A DNA stretch of 64,000 nt from Bradyrhizobium sp. WSM1417 (GTDB lineage: Bacteria > Pseudomonadota > Alphaproteobacteria > Rhizobiales > Xanthobacteraceae): contig NZ_KI911783.1 in NCBI RefSeq assembly GCF_000515415.1, positions 908,501-972,500 on the forward strand, in the 5' to 3' direction. This document shows, one piece after another, positions 48,843-57,493 of the stretch; the stretch's first letter is position 1, and every line of letters starts with the position of its first letter. The translations under genes and the position numbers were made by a program. The notes beneath the pieces were generated by a model. It ran no database searches. It was not told where the DNA came from and was given only the letters and a program-made list of their open reading frames with translations.

Positions 48843-50365
48843 TGCTGCCGATGGGAACGATTTTTCACCGGCCGCCGCGGCTCCTGAACTGGCTCGATCA
48901 CGGGACGCGGCACCGGCAGCGGGACTGGCCCGGCGACAGCGACCGTCTCGCTCTTGCTTGGCGCCTCGGCTGCCGCCGGCTTGTCCTTCGCAGGCTCGGT
49001 TTGCGGAAACAGCTTTGCGATCTTCTCCGAAGGCCGCGGGTCCGGCACCGGCAGCCGCGCGGCACGCGCTGTTGGATCGAGGCCCTTCGGCACCAGCATC
49101 ACGAAATGCATGGCATGGCGCAGCCGCCCGGAGACGCGGCCTGCCTCCTGACCCGCGCCGAAATAGAGATCCGCGCGCGCGGGCCCGATGATGGCCGAGC
49201 CGGTGTCCTGCGCGATCATCAAGCGATGGAACGGCGTCTTCGCGCGTTCGGACTCGATCGGCAGCTCGCCTTCGATGAAAAACGGCGTGCCGTAGACGTG
49301 GAGCGATTTGTCCACCGCGATCGAGCGGCCGGCCGTCAGAGGGATACCTTGCGCGCCGACCGCCTCCTCCTTGTCGGACAGATTGACCTCGCGGAAGAAG
49401 ATGTAGGAGCGGTTCTGGCGCCGCAGCTCCCTGGCGCCGTCGGGAGTCTGGGCCATCCACTCCCTGATCTTCTGCATCGACATCTCTTCCTTCGGAATAA
49501 TGCCGCGCTCGATCAGGATGCGACCGACCGCCGTATAGGGATAGCCGTTATAGGCATCGTAGTTGAGCCGGACCGTGCCGCCGTCGTCGAACTTGATCCG
49601 GGCCGAGCCCTGGATCTGGGCGAACAGCAGATCGGTCGGGTCCTTCAGCCAGGCAATCTCGAGTCCGCGGCCGGCAATCTTGCCGTCCTCGATCTCGGCG
49701 CGGTCGTAATAGGGCACGAGCTTGCGGCGGCCGATCTTGCGATAGACAGGGCCCTTGTTGGGCAGGCTGACCGAATCCTGCTTGTAGCCGCGCACGAAAA
49801 GGTTCGACGGGCGGCGATAGACCGGGACGTTGTAGACGTCGGTCTGCGTGCGCGATCCCTCCAGCACCGGCTCGTAATAGCCGGTGACGAAACCGTCGGG
49901 CTCGCCGAGGCGCGAGATCCGCAGTGGCGCGAAATTCTCTTCGAAAAAGGTTTTGGCCCTGGCGTCGTCGGCAAGCTCGAGCGATTTGGCGACCCGGCAG
50001 GGTTCGCCCAGCGATGCGCCCAAAGCCTTCGGTTCGGGAGCGCCGGTCTGCGCACTGATCGGACGGCAGCTTGCGCGAAAGGTCTTGTAGGCGGCGAGAT
50101 GATTGTCGTCGCCCCAGCCCTTCACGTCGGCCCAGGCCAGCGGCAGATATTGCGCGCCGGGAATCTCGAACGGCAGGGGAAGCTGCGGATACGGCAAGGC
50201 GCGAGGCGGCGCGGCGGGCAATTCCGGGAGATGATGGTGATGGCTGCGATAGTGGCGCCGCGCCGCCTCGGCGCCGAGTGAAAACGACGACAGCGCGACG
50301 GCACCTGCGCAAAGCGCCGTCGCGCTGGTCTTCAGGAAAGCCTTAATTCGCGCTTCCGGTGCCAA
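48839..50365 (-). CDS. mltA: Membrane-bound lytic murein transglycosylase A
   Basis: A protein of about 508 residues that cleaves peptidoglycan glycan strands to 1,6-anhydroMurNAc. VTGYYEPVLEGSRTQTDVYNVPVYRRP is the MltA domain; the 3D domain near the C-terminal half has GRSIAVDKSLHVYGTPFFIEG and MIAQDTGSAIIGPARADLYFGAGQEAG with the catalytic Asp. The extra C-terminal tail is Pro/Ala/Lys-rich. The start is uncertain: TTG 50365 gives a good signal sequence (KAFLKTSATALCAGAVALSSFSLGAEA) while ATG 50434 would add 23 residues and extend the overlap with the tim44 gene. Confidence 0.9.
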   Translation of the reverse strand: MAPEARIKAFLKTSATALCAGAVALSSFSLGAEAARRHYRSHHHHLPELPAAPPRALPYPQLPLPFEIPGAQYLPLAWADVKGWGDDNHLAAYKTFRASCRPISAQTGAPEPKALGASLGEPCRVAKSLELADDARAKTFFEENFAPLRISRLGEPDGFVTGYYEPVLEGSRTQTDVYNVPVYRRPSNLFVRGYKQDSVSLPNKGPVYRKIGRRKLVPYYDRAEIEDGKIAGRGLEIAWLKDPTDLLFAQIQGSARIKFDDGGTVRLNYDAYNGYPYTAVGRILIERGIIPKEEMSMQKIREWMAQTPDGARELRRQNRSYIFFREVNLSDKEEAVGAQGIPLTAGRSIAVDKSLHVYGTPFFIEGELPIESERAKTPFHRLMIAQDTGSAIIGPARADLYFGAGQEAGRVSGRLRHAMHFVMLVPKGLDPTARAARLPVPDPRPSEKIAKLFPQTEPAKDKPAAAEAPSKSETVAVAGPVPLPVPRPVIEPVQEPRRPVKNRSHRQQ

Positions 50366-51038
50366 CCAGCTTCCAGTTCGGATCGCGAGAGGTGATGTCG
50401 CGGGCGAAAGTCCAGATGTCGGTGATGTCGGCAACCGTGTCGGCGCTGCCGTCGACGATGTTGCCGGCCTTGTCGCGGGTGGCCGAGATCATCTGCGAGA
50501 CGAAGCGGATCGTGAGCTGGGCGGTGCGGTCGCGCAGCTCGGCGCCGACGAGTTCGGCCTTGTCGATCGAGACAAAACGCGTCTCGGTCTTCTGCTCGTT
50601 CTTCTCGCGTTCCTTGATCGCGGCATCGAAGCTTTCATAGACCTCCGACGACAAGAGGTCGCGCAGCGCGCGGCGATCGCCATTGGCAAAGGCCAGCACG
50701 ATCATCTCATAGGCGCCGCGGGCGCCGGAGATGAAATGGCGCGGATCGAAGGTGGAATCCTTTTCGACGATGGCGTCGAGACCCTGCGCGAGCACGGTGC
50801 CCGGCTCGGTCAGGCCCTTCCAGCGGTCGGAGGGCGGGGTCGGCTCGGCGGTCGGCGCCAAGGGGGCCTGGTCGATGACCTTGCCCGGCATGGTGACGAC
50901 GTTCTTGTCCTGGGCACCCTGGAGCGCGTTGCGGTCGAACGGCGGCCGCTCGTTGCCGGTGCGCTGCCCCAGCACACTGCGCAGCCTCAGAAAAATGAAG
51001 ACCGCCAGCGCCAGGAAGATGATGGTGTAGATGTCCAC
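50343..51038 (-). CDS. Tim44-like (TimA) domain protein
   Basis: A 231-residue protein with an N-terminal membrane helix (IYTIIFLALAVFIFLRL), a polar Pro-rich linker (about 40-75) and a Tim44-like domain: RGAYEMIVLAFANGDRRALRDLLSSEVYESFDAAIKERE and DITDIWTFARDITSRDPNWKLVGTG. In mitochondria Tim44 ties Hsp70 to the import channel; the bacterial TimA/Tim44 proteins are inner-membrane proteins of unknown biochemical role. GTG 51038 starts it. It is divergent from secB and overlaps mltA by 23 bases at the chosen mltA start. Confidence 0.85.
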   Translation of the reverse strand: MDIYTIIFLALAVFIFLRLRSVLGQRTGNERPPFDRNALQGAQDKNVVTMPGKVIDQAPLAPTAEPTPPSDRWKGLTEPGTVLAQGLDAIVEKDSTFDPRHFISGARGAYEMIVLAFANGDRRALRDLLSSEVYESFDAAIKEREKNEQKTETRFVSIDKAELVGAELRDRTAQLTIRFVSQMISATRDKAGNIVDGSADTVADITDIWTFARDITSRDPNWKLVGTGSAN

Positions 51039-51453
51039 GTCGTATTCGCTTTCTGGTCGTCTGTAGAAGGGGCCGTCTCGAAAGGATCGTGCCGGGAAAA
51101 TCGATCCGGCCAGTAGACCGTTCCATACCGGAACGGCAAGTCTACATCACCATTTTGGGTCCGCGCGTCAGGTCCGTGGGATGTAGGCACGAAATCTTGC
51201 CCGGCCAATGGCGCCTTTTGGCACAGCACCGAGTGTAGCGCGTTTTATGCTTAAGGGGAAACCCGATCCTGCCCGGAAATCGCGCATCTTCAATCGTTTA
51301 AGCCGCGGTTAGGTGGGATCGGCGGGGTGAACGGCATAGTTGTGGGCGTGGCCGGAATTCCCCATCCGGGACCGTTCGTCCTTGTGGAACGTGGTAGCCC
51401 TATGTTAGCCAACCGCCGCGAAATTCAGCCCAATCGGGTAAGGAGACACTCTT
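51039..51453. other. Intergenic region between tim44 and secB
   Basis: A 415-base divergent gap. A possible promoter tract lies at 51238-51265 (GCGTTTTATGCTTAAGGGG) and AAGGAG precedes secB at about 51440. No gene of the size of fxsA, often a neighbour in other alphaproteobacteria, is found. I see nothing else. Confidence 0.5.
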
Positions 51454-51936
51454 ATGACCAACGGTAACGGCACCCCTCCCGAGGCGGCCCAGGCTCCCCA
51501 GCTCAACGTCCTGGCGCAATATACCAAGGACCTCTCGTTCGAAAATCCGAACGCGCCCAGCTCGCTCCAGCAGCAGAGCCAGCCGCCCCAGATCAACATC
51601 CAGATCAATGTCAGCGCCAACAACCTCAGCGAACAGGAGTTCGAGGTGACGTTGTCGGTCGAGGGCAAGGCCGAGACCGCCGGCAAGATCATGTTCTCGT
51701 TCGAGCTCGCTTATGCCGGCGTGTTCCGCATCTCCAACGTGCCGAAGGACAATTTGCATCCGCTGGTCATGATCGAATGCCCGCGCCTGCTGTTCCCGTT
51801 CGCCCGTGAGATCATCGCCACTGCCGTGCGCGACGGCGGGTTCCCGCCTTTGATGCTGGATCCGGTCGATTTCGTCGGCCTCTATCGCCAGAACATGGAG
51901 CGACAAATGGCCGCTCAGCCGAGCGGCCAGGCTTAA
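51454..51936 (+). CDS. secB: Export chaperone SecB
   Basis: A 160-residue tetrameric chaperone that holds preproteins for SecA. Features: [59 protein letters not shown] and the C-terminal [32 protein letters not shown] with the conserved Pro/Phe residues. AAGGAG lies about 10 bases before ATG 51454. Its stop TAA (51934-51936) overlaps the dnaQ stop (complement 51933-51935) in the tetramer TTAA. Confidence 0.97.
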   Translation: MTNGNGTPPEAAQAPQLNVLAQYTKDLSFENPNAPSSLQQQSQPPQINIQINVSANNLSEQEFEVTLSVEGKAETAGKIMFSFELAYAGVFRISNVPKDNLHPLVMIECPRLLFPFAREIIATAVRDGGFPPLMLDPVDFVGLYRQNMERQMAAQPSGQA

Positions 51937-52649
51937 CCGGCCAAAGGGGCAGCTCGAGCGGGCAGAAACTCGTTCCAGATCGCCTTGTCGCCGAGCGTTG
52001 CGATGAAGGCCCGGTGGGCCTCGCGCTCGGCGTCTGAAATCCGCGGGGTGAGCGGAGCCGGCCGTTGCCGCCGAGGCGCATCGGCAGCCCCATTGGTGCG
52101 AGTCTCCTCAGATTCTGAAGCCAGCAGCAGCTGCGATTGCCGCGCCCCGACCAGATCCACATAGACTTCCGCAAGCAACTCGGCGTCGAGCAACGCGCCG
52201 TGCTTGGTGCGGCGTGAATTGTCGATCGCATAGCGCGAGCAGAGATCGTCGAGCCGGTTCGACACGCCGGGATGCTTGCGCCGGGCCAGCAGCAGAGTAT
52301 CGACCAGCCGCTCACGCGGGATCGCCGGGCGCTTGATCCGGTCGAGCTCGGCATTGATGAAGCTGATGTCGAACGAGGCGTTGTGGATCACCAGCGGCGC
52401 GTCGCCGATGAACTCCAGAAAATCGTCGACGACCTCGTGGAACAGTTGCTTGGTCGCCAGAAACTCGGCCGACAGCCCGTGCACGGCAAAGGCTTCTGCC
52501 GGCATGTCCCTCTCGGGATTGATGTAGACGTGGAAGCTCTGCCCCGTCGGCATGCGATTGAGCATCTCGACGCAGCCGATTTCGACCAGGCGGTCTCCCC
52601 GCAGCGGGTCGAGGCCGGTGGTTTCGGTGTCGAGAACGATTTCGCGCAT
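51933..52649 (-). CDS. dnaQ: DNA polymerase III epsilon subunit (proofreading exonuclease)
   Basis: A 238-residue 3'-5' exonuclease. [27 protein letters not shown] is ExoI (metal-binding Asp/Glu), [17 protein letters not shown]xoII, and [19 protein letters not shown]xoIII with the catalytic His. The C-terminus beyond about residue 180 is the tether to the alpha subunit. ATG 52649 is the start. It is downstream of coaE by 28 bases, in the leftward dnaQ-coaE-maf-ppsR series next to the putative origin. Confidence 0.97.
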   Translation of the reverse strand: MREIVLDTETTGLDPLRGDRLVEIGCVEMLNRMPTGQSFHVYINPERDMPAEAFAVHGLSAEFLATKQLFHEVVDDFLEFIGDAPLVIHNASFDISFINAELDRIKRPAIPRERLVDTLLLARRKHPGVSNRLDDLCSRYAIDNSRRTKHGALLDAELLAEVYVDLVGARQSQLLLASESEETRTNGAADAPRRQRPAPLTPRISDAEREAHRAFIATLGDKAIWNEFLPARAAPLAG

Positions 52650-52677
52650 GATCTGAGAAGCCGTGTAACGCGGCGAA

Positions 52678-53289
52678 TCAGGCTCGCCGCTGCGGCATCT
52701 TAACGACCTCGGCGAGGATGTGCGCGATTTGGGCGCGCACCGGATCGAGTCCATGCGACGTATCCACCACGAAATCGGCACGCCTGCGCTTTTCCGCATC
52801 GGGTGTCTGCTTGGCGATGATGGCGTCGAGCTTGGCCTCGTCCATCGTGCCGCGCGCCAGCACCCGCTCGCGCTGCAGTTCCGGGGACGTCGTCACCACG
52901 ACAACGGCATCGACCCGCGTCTCACCGCCCGTCTCGAACAGCAGCGGAATGTCCAGCACCACGACCGGCGCGCTGGCGGCTTCGGCGTCGGCGAAGAATT
53001 TTTTCCGGGAAGCGCCGAGCATCGGATGAACGATCTGCTCGAGCTGCTTGATGGCGGCAGCATCGTGCACCACACGCGCCGAGAGTTTTGGCCGATCGAC
53101 CTTGCCGTTCGCGGTGGTGCCGGGGAAGGCGGCCTCGATCGCGGGCGCAGCCTCGCCCTCATAGAGCTGATGAACAGCCGCATCGGCATCGTAGACAGGG
53201 ACGCCAGCCTCCGCGAACAATTTCGCGGTGGTCGATTTGCCCATCCCGATCGAGCCGGTCAGTCCCAGGATCCGCATCAGCCTAGCCAT
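52678..53289 (-). CDS. coaE: Dephospho-CoA kinase
   Basis: A 203-residue P-loop kinase that completes coenzyme A synthesis. [39 protein letters not shown] carries Walker A and the substrate Asp residues; [36 protein letters not shown] is the family block. ATG 53289 or 53277 may start it. It lies between maf (9 bases) and dnaQ. The aroE gene that separates coaE and maf in Caulobacter is absent here. Confidence 0.96.
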   Translation of the reverse strand: MARLMRILGLTGSIGMGKSTTAKLFAEAGVPVYDADAAVHQLYEGEAAPAIEAAFPGTTANGKVDRPKLSARVVHDAAAIKQLEQIVHPMLGASRKKFFADAEAASAPVVVLDIPLLFETGGETRVDAVVVVTTSPELQRERVLARGTMDEAKLDAIIAKQTPDAEKRRRADFVVDTSHGLDPVRAQIAHILAEVVKMPQRRA

Positions 53290-53298
53290 ATCTGCGAT

Positions 53299-53907
53299 TC
53301 AAACCGCAACTAGCCGCTCGCGCCGCAGGAACGCAAGCAGCGGCAGCAGCGGCAGACCGAGAATGGTGAAGTGGTCGCCCTCGATCCGCTCGAACAAATG
53401 GATCCCCAGGCTTTCGAGCTGATAGCCCCCGACACTGGTGGTGACGGCATCGCCGGCGATGTCGAGATAGACCGAAAGCTCGGCCTCGGTCATCTGCCGC
53501 ATGGTGAGGCGGGCGACCGAGACGTCCTCGAAGATGATCTCGCCATCGCGTGCGATCGCCGCGGCGGAATTCAGCTCATGGCTATGGCCGGAGAGATCGC
53601 GCAGTTGCGCCAACGCTTGGGCGCGGCCCGCAGGCTTGTTGAAGAGGCGATCGCCAAGCGCCAGCGTTTGATCCGCACCGATGACGGTGCTTCCAGCGTG
53701 ATGGGCCGAGACTGCTCTGGCCTTTTCGCGCGCCAGCAGCAACGCAATCTCGCGCGGACCGGAAAGCCCGGAGGCGGCCTGGATCGCGCGCTCGTCGATA
53801 TCAGCCGTGATCGCCTTGAACTCGAGCCCGGCATTGGCCAGCAGCATCTTTCGCGCGCTGCTCTGCGAGGCCAGGATCAACGAAGATTTGCCGAGCCACA
53901 GACCCAT
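53299..53907 (-). CDS. maf: Maf family nucleotide pyrophosphatase
   Basis: A 202-residue protein with SLILASQSSARKMLLANAGLEFKAITADIDERAI (N-terminal SxSxxR loop and acidic site) and VIGADQTLALGDRLFNKPAG with the catalytic Asp. Maf/YceF proteins hydrolyse non-canonical or modified NTPs. Which class (YhdE- or YceF-like) is not clear from motifs; the short length and the SSAR loop favour YceF-like 7-methyl-GTP activity, low certainty. Transcribed away from the putative origin, 30 bases after ppsR. Confidence 0.92.
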   Translation of the reverse strand: MGLWLGKSSLILASQSSARKMLLANAGLEFKAITADIDERAIQAASGLSGPREIALLLAREKARAVSAHHAGSTVIGADQTLALGDRLFNKPAGRAQALAQLRDLSGHSHELNSAAAIARDGEIIFEDVSVARLTMRQMTEAELSVYLDIAGDAVTTSVGGYQLESLGIHLFERIEGDHFTILGLPLLPLLAFLRRERLVAV

Positions 53908-53937
53908 CGCAAAATTATTCCCAAGTCTATTGCAAGA

Positions 53938-54777
53938 CTATTCAGAAGGCCGGTTACGCTGACGATCGCTGTAGAGTTTCATGATCGCCGCGGCGGTTTC
54001 CTCGATCGAGCGCCGCGTGACGTCGAGCAGCGGCCAATCATGCTTGGCGCTCAGCTTGCGGGCAAATGCGACCTCTTCGGCGACCGACTGCTTGTCGGTA
54101 TAGGTGTCGCTGCTGGAATCGGCGCCCATGGAGAGCAGGCGGTTGGTGCGCACCTGGATCAAGCGTTCCGGCGTTGCATGCAAGCTCACCACCAGCGGTC
54201 GCGTCAACGTTTCCAGTTGCGAGGGCACCGGAATGCCTGGAACCAGCGGCACGTTGGCAGTGCGGATGCCGCGGTTGGCAAGGTAGATCGACGTCGGGGT
54301 CTTGGAGGTGCGGGAGACACCCACGAGCACCACGTCCGCGTCGTCGAGCCCTTCGACATGCTGGCCGTCATCGTGGATCATCGTGTAGTTCAACGCGTCT
54401 ATGCGCTTGAAGTATTCGGCATTGAGGACGTGCTGGGCGCCGACCCGGCCGGTCGTAGCAGCTCCGAGATACGCCTCGAACAATTGCATCACCGGGCCGA
54501 TGATCGACAGGCTCGGAACATTGATCCCCTTGCACTTGTCCTCGAGCCTGGCGACCAGATCCTTCTCGAGCAGCGTGAACAGCACGATTCCCGGTGCTTC
54601 CTCGATCTCGTCGAGCACGCGATCAAGCTGTTTCTGGCTGCGCACCAACGGATAGACGTGCTCGACCGGGGTCACGTTTGCGTACTGAGCGGCAACGGCG
54701 CGCGCCACCGTGATCAGCGTTTCACCGGTGGAGTCGGAGACGAGGTGCAGATGGAAATAATTGCTCGAGGTCGGCAC
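53938..54777 (-). CDS. ppsR: Pyruvate,phosphate dikinase / PEP synthetase regulatory protein (DUF299)
   Basis: A 279-residue bifunctional kinase/phosphorylase family member that inactivates and reactivates PPDK or PEP synthase by phosphotransfer on Thr/His. [21 protein letters not shown] and [34 protein letters not shown] (P-loop-like) are the family marks. GTG 54777 starts it. Its homologue flanks the replication origin in Caulobacter and Rickettsia. It is the first gene to the left of the intergenic stretch I propose as oriC. Confidence 0.94.
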   Translation of the reverse strand: MPTSSNYFHLHLVSDSTGETLITVARAVAAQYANVTPVEHVYPLVRSQKQLDRVLDEIEEAPGIVLFTLLEKDLVARLEDKCKGINVPSLSIIGPVMQLFEAYLGAATTGRVGAQHVLNAEYFKRIDALNYTMIHDDGQHVEGLDDADVVLVGVSRTSKTPTSIYLANRGIRTANVPLVPGIPVPSQLETLTRPLVVSLHATPERLIQVRTNRLLSMGADSSSDTYTDKQSVAEEVAFARKLSAKHDWPLLDVTRRSIEETAAAIMKLYSDRQRNRPSE

Positions 54778-55235
54778 AAAAGCCCTTTGTATGAAACCGG
54801 TGTGGTTTGTGGATTTCTGTGGAGCTTAACCCCTTGGAAAGGGATGTGCGACACCGCGGGCGGGACAAGTGCCAATTTTCTTCACACCGCTGCCCCTGAG
54901 AACAACTTCGACGCCCTGCCGAAAGGGAAACGGGATTGCGTCGATAACCCTCTTGATAAGCTGCCGACAGAAACGCGCAAGCCTTTGAAGCTGACCGACT
55001 TATCGAAAGCGGCCAGAGCGATCAGGGATATGTTGATGGATGTGAACAAGCGCGTGTGAACGGGCGGACGGAAATGTGTGAGTCCAATTCACCGTCACAT
55101 AGACTCAAACCTTAAGAATCTAAGATTCTTATTGGAGAAGGGCGCTACGGACGGATATGTGTGCAGGCAAGACCTTAACGACTCCTTACTATCCCCAGCG
55201 TTCCCCGCGGCTGGGCAGGAATCCGGACTCCAGAC
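54778..55235. other. oriC: Putative chromosomal replication origin (oriC)
   Basis: A 458-base gap from which genes diverge on both sides. DnaA-box-like 9-mers: TTCTTCACA (54878-54886) and TGTGAACAA (55041-55049), each one mismatch from TTATNCACA or its complement; TGTGGATTT (54808-54816), CGTCGATAA (54939-54947), TCTTGATAA (54951-54959) and TTATCGAAA (55000-55008), each two mismatches. An AT-rich palindrome is at 55113-55131, and TTAA-N7-TTAC, close to a CtrA box, at 55175-55189. The gene order around it (dnaQ-coaE-maf-ppsR to the left; hemJ-rho-mnmE-mnmG-rsmG-parAB to the right) matches the origin region of other alphaproteobacteria. The call is inferred; no protein-binding data. Confidence 0.65.
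55113..55131. repeat. AT-rich perfect inverted repeat in the putative origin
   Basis: TAAGAATC (55113-55120), TAA spacer, GATTCTTA (55124-55131). Eight-base perfect arms within one of the most AT-rich stretches of this region. Could be a duplex-unwinding element or a regulator site. Confidence 0.75.
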
Positions 55236-55670
55236 ATGTTTGAAGACGTCTATCTCTGGATCAAGGCGCTGCATGTGATCGCCGTCATCTCCTGGATGGC
55301 GGGCATGCTCTATTTGCCGCGGCTGTTCGTTTATCATTGCGAGGCCGAAATCGGCTCGAAGCAGTCGGAAACGTTCAAGGTCATGGAACGGCGGCTGTTC
55401 AAGGCGATCATCAATCCCGCCATGATCGTGACCTGGCTCGCCGGGCTTTATCTCGCCTGGGCTGGACACTGGTTCACTTTCGGCTGGCTGCACGTAAAAC
55501 TGGCACTGGTTCTGGCGATGTCCGCGGTCCACGGCTTTTTTTCGCGCTGGTTGAAGGATTTCGCGGCGGATCGGCGCCCCCGAAGCCAGAAATTCTATCG
55601 TATTATCAACGAGGTGCCGACTGCCTTGATGATTCTGATCGTCATCATGGTCATCGTGAAGCCGTTCTAG
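55236..55670 (+). CDS. hemJ: Protoporphyrinogen oxidase HemJ
   Basis: A 144-residue membrane protein of heme synthesis that oxidises protoporphyrinogen IX. Four helices are predicted. MFEDVYLWIKALHVIAVISWMAGMLYLPRLFVYH contains the conserved His of KALH, and FGWLHVKLALVLAM holds the conserved Lys; both bind heme or are needed for activity in characterised HemJ. It begins the rightward gene run from the putative origin. hemE, a frequent neighbour at this place in other alphaproteobacteria, is absent from the window. Confidence 0.93.
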   Translation: MFEDVYLWIKALHVIAVISWMAGMLYLPRLFVYHCEAEIGSKQSETFKVMERRLFKAIINPAMIVTWLAGLYLAWAGHWFTFGWLHVKLALVLAMSAVHGFFSRWLKDFAADRRPRSQKFYRIINEVPTALMILIVIMVIVKPF

Positions 55671-55917
55671 GCAGCGGCCGCGAACAATCGCTCAGTGCTT
55701 CTGCTTGCGGAGTGTGAGGCGATTTTCTATATTAGCGATATCCCACCCAACGCAGGCGGATGTGGTCGTGTCTGAGCTTTCCAGAGGCCGGACACCCCAT
55801 CAGGTTTGAAGCCTCACCGGCGCTCTCCTTGCCAGACCTGCGGACCTTACCTTTTCGCGTCCGCATTTCAGAGCCTCCTCGCACCCCCCTCCCAGGTTAC
55901 CCCACAGGACCACCCCA

Positions 55918-57183
55918 ATGCGGGAAATCAAACTCCAGGACCTCAAGTCGAAGACGCCGGCCGAGCTCGTCTCGTTCGCGGAAGAGAATGGGGTCGAGAA
56001 TGCCAGCACCATGCGCAAGCAGGAGCTGCTGTTCGCCATCCTCAAGCAGCTTGCGCTCGCCGAGACCGACATCGTCGGCGAAGGCGTCGTCGAGGTTCTC
56101 TCCGACGGCTTCGGCTTCCTCCGCTCGCCCGATGCGAATTACCTGCCGGGCCCGGATGACATCTACGTTTCGCCCTCGCAGATCCGCCGTTTTGGCCTGC
56201 GCACCGGCGACACTATCGAAGGCCACATCCGCAGCCCGAAAGAGGGCGAGCGCTATTTCGCGCTGCTGAAGGTCAACACGCTCAATTTCGAGGACCCGGA
56301 AAAAGCCAAGCACAAGGTCAATTTCGACAACCTCACGCCGCTGTTTCCGAATCAGCGCTTCCGCATGGAAATCGACGACCCGACGCGGAAAGACCTGTCT
56401 GCAAGGGTTATCGACATCGTCGCGCCGATCGGCAAAGGCCAGCGCGCTCTGATCGTCGCGCCACCGCGCACGGGTAAAACCGTGCTGATGCAGAACATCG
56501 CGCACTCGATCGCGCATAATCATCCCGAGTGCTATCTGATCGTGCTTCTGATCGACGAACGTCCGGAAGAAGTCACGGACATGCAGCGCTCGGTGAAGGG
56601 CGAGGTCGTCTCCTCGACCTTCGACGAACCGGCGGTGCGCCACGTCCAGGTCGCCGAGATGGTGATCGAGAAGGCCAAGCGTCTGGTCGAGCATGGCCGC
56701 GACGTCGTGATCCTGCTGGACTCCATCACGCGCCTCGGCCGTGCCTACAACACCGTGGTGCCGTCATCGGGCAAGGTGCTGACCGGCGGTGTCGACGCCA
56801 ACGCGCTGCAGCGGCCGAAGCGCTTCTTCGGCGCCGCCCGCAACATCGAAGAGGGCGGCTCGCTGACGATCATCGCGACCGCGCTGGTCGATACCGGCAG
56901 CCGCATGGACGAAGTCATCTTCGAAGAGTTCAAGGGCACCGGTAACTCCGAGCTGATCCTCGACCGCAAGGTTTCGGACAAGCGGACCTTCCCGGCGATC
57001 GACATTTCGCGCTCCGGTACCCGCAAGGAAGAGCTGATCACCGATCCGGTGGTTCTGAAGAAGATGTACGTGCTCCGCCGCATCCTGAATCCGATGGGGA
57101 CGATGGACGGAATCGACTTCCTGCTCGACAAGCTGCGTTCGACCAAGAGCAATTCCGAGTTCTTCGACTCGATGAACACCTGA
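55918..57183 (+). CDS. rho: Transcription termination factor Rho
   Basis: A 421-residue hexameric RNA helicase. The N-terminal [24 protein letters not shown] helical part, the cold-shock RNA-binding fold ([45 protein letters not shown]), Walker [17 protein letters not shown] (about 180-195), Walker [17 protein letters not shown] and the Q-loop/R-loop ([26 protein letters not shown]) are all present. A 247-base leader separates it from hemJ, as expected for a gene with autoregulated transcription. A classical intrinsic terminator follows. Confidence 0.98.
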   Translation: MREIKLQDLKSKTPAELVSFAEENGVENASTMRKQELLFAILKQLALAETDIVGEGVVEVLSDGFGFLRSPDANYLPGPDDIYVSPSQIRRFGLRTGDTIEGHIRSPKEGERYFALLKVNTLNFEDPEKAKHKVNFDNLTPLFPNQRFRMEIDDPTRKDLSARVIDIVAPIGKGQRALIVAPPRTGKTVLMQNIAHSIAHNHPECYLIVLLIDERPEEVTDMQRSVKGEVVSSTFDEPAVRHVQVAEMVIEKAKRLVEHGRDVVILLDSITRLGRAYNTVVPSSGKVLTGGVDANALQRPKRFFGAARNIEEGGSLTIIATALVDTGSRMDEVIFEEFKGTGNSELILDRKVSDKRTFPAIDISRSGTRKEELITDPVVLKKMYVLRRILNPMGTMDGIDFLLDKLRSTKSNSEFFDSMNT

Positions 57184-57201
57184 TTGCAGTGCAGCATGAT
57201 C

Positions 57202-57227
57202 AAAGGGCGCCTTCGGGCGCCCTTTTT
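57202..57227 (+). terminator. Rho-independent terminator of rho
   Basis: AAAGGGCGCC (57202-57211), TTCG loop, GGCGCCCTTT (57216-57225), followed by TT. A ten-base perfect stem with a stable TTCG tetraloop and a U-tract, 19 bases after the rho stop codon. Confidence 0.9.
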
Positions 57228-57493
57228 CGTTGTGCGGCTTTGCTGCAACGAAGGTGCAGCATTGTGGGGCGTCTGTCGCTTGCAGCGGATTTCGCTTAAC
57301 ATATTGATATTACTTGTGAATATAGATATATGGGGACGTCGTTCATTCCGTTGGAAGTGGTTCTTGCAGCAGACGCTCGTGAATTTGTTGCATCGCAACA
57401 TAGGCTTTACTGCGGGAATTGGTGCAGCAAATCGCGCGATTTGTCTGCCGAAACAGATGTTTGCCTTTTTCCTGTCAGCCGGACAAATAGGCC
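57228..57493. other. Intergenic region between rho and mnmE with an AT-rich core
   Basis: After the terminator about 266 bases remain. The part 57292-57332 is unusually AT-rich for this genome (CTTAACATATTGATATTACT and GTGAATATAGATATATGG). It contains TGTGAATAT, one mismatch from a DnaA box. It is a plausible promoter region for mnmE. No open frame of note. Confidence 0.55.

Noticed and set aside
51039..51453. A small gene (fxsA or similar) between tim44 and secB
   Set aside because: Short frames there have no ribosome-binding site, no hydrophobic pattern and no family motif.
57184..57493. Short frames between rho and mnmE as a small protein gene
   Set aside because: They begin at or before the rho terminator hairpin and read through it, and have no conserved features.
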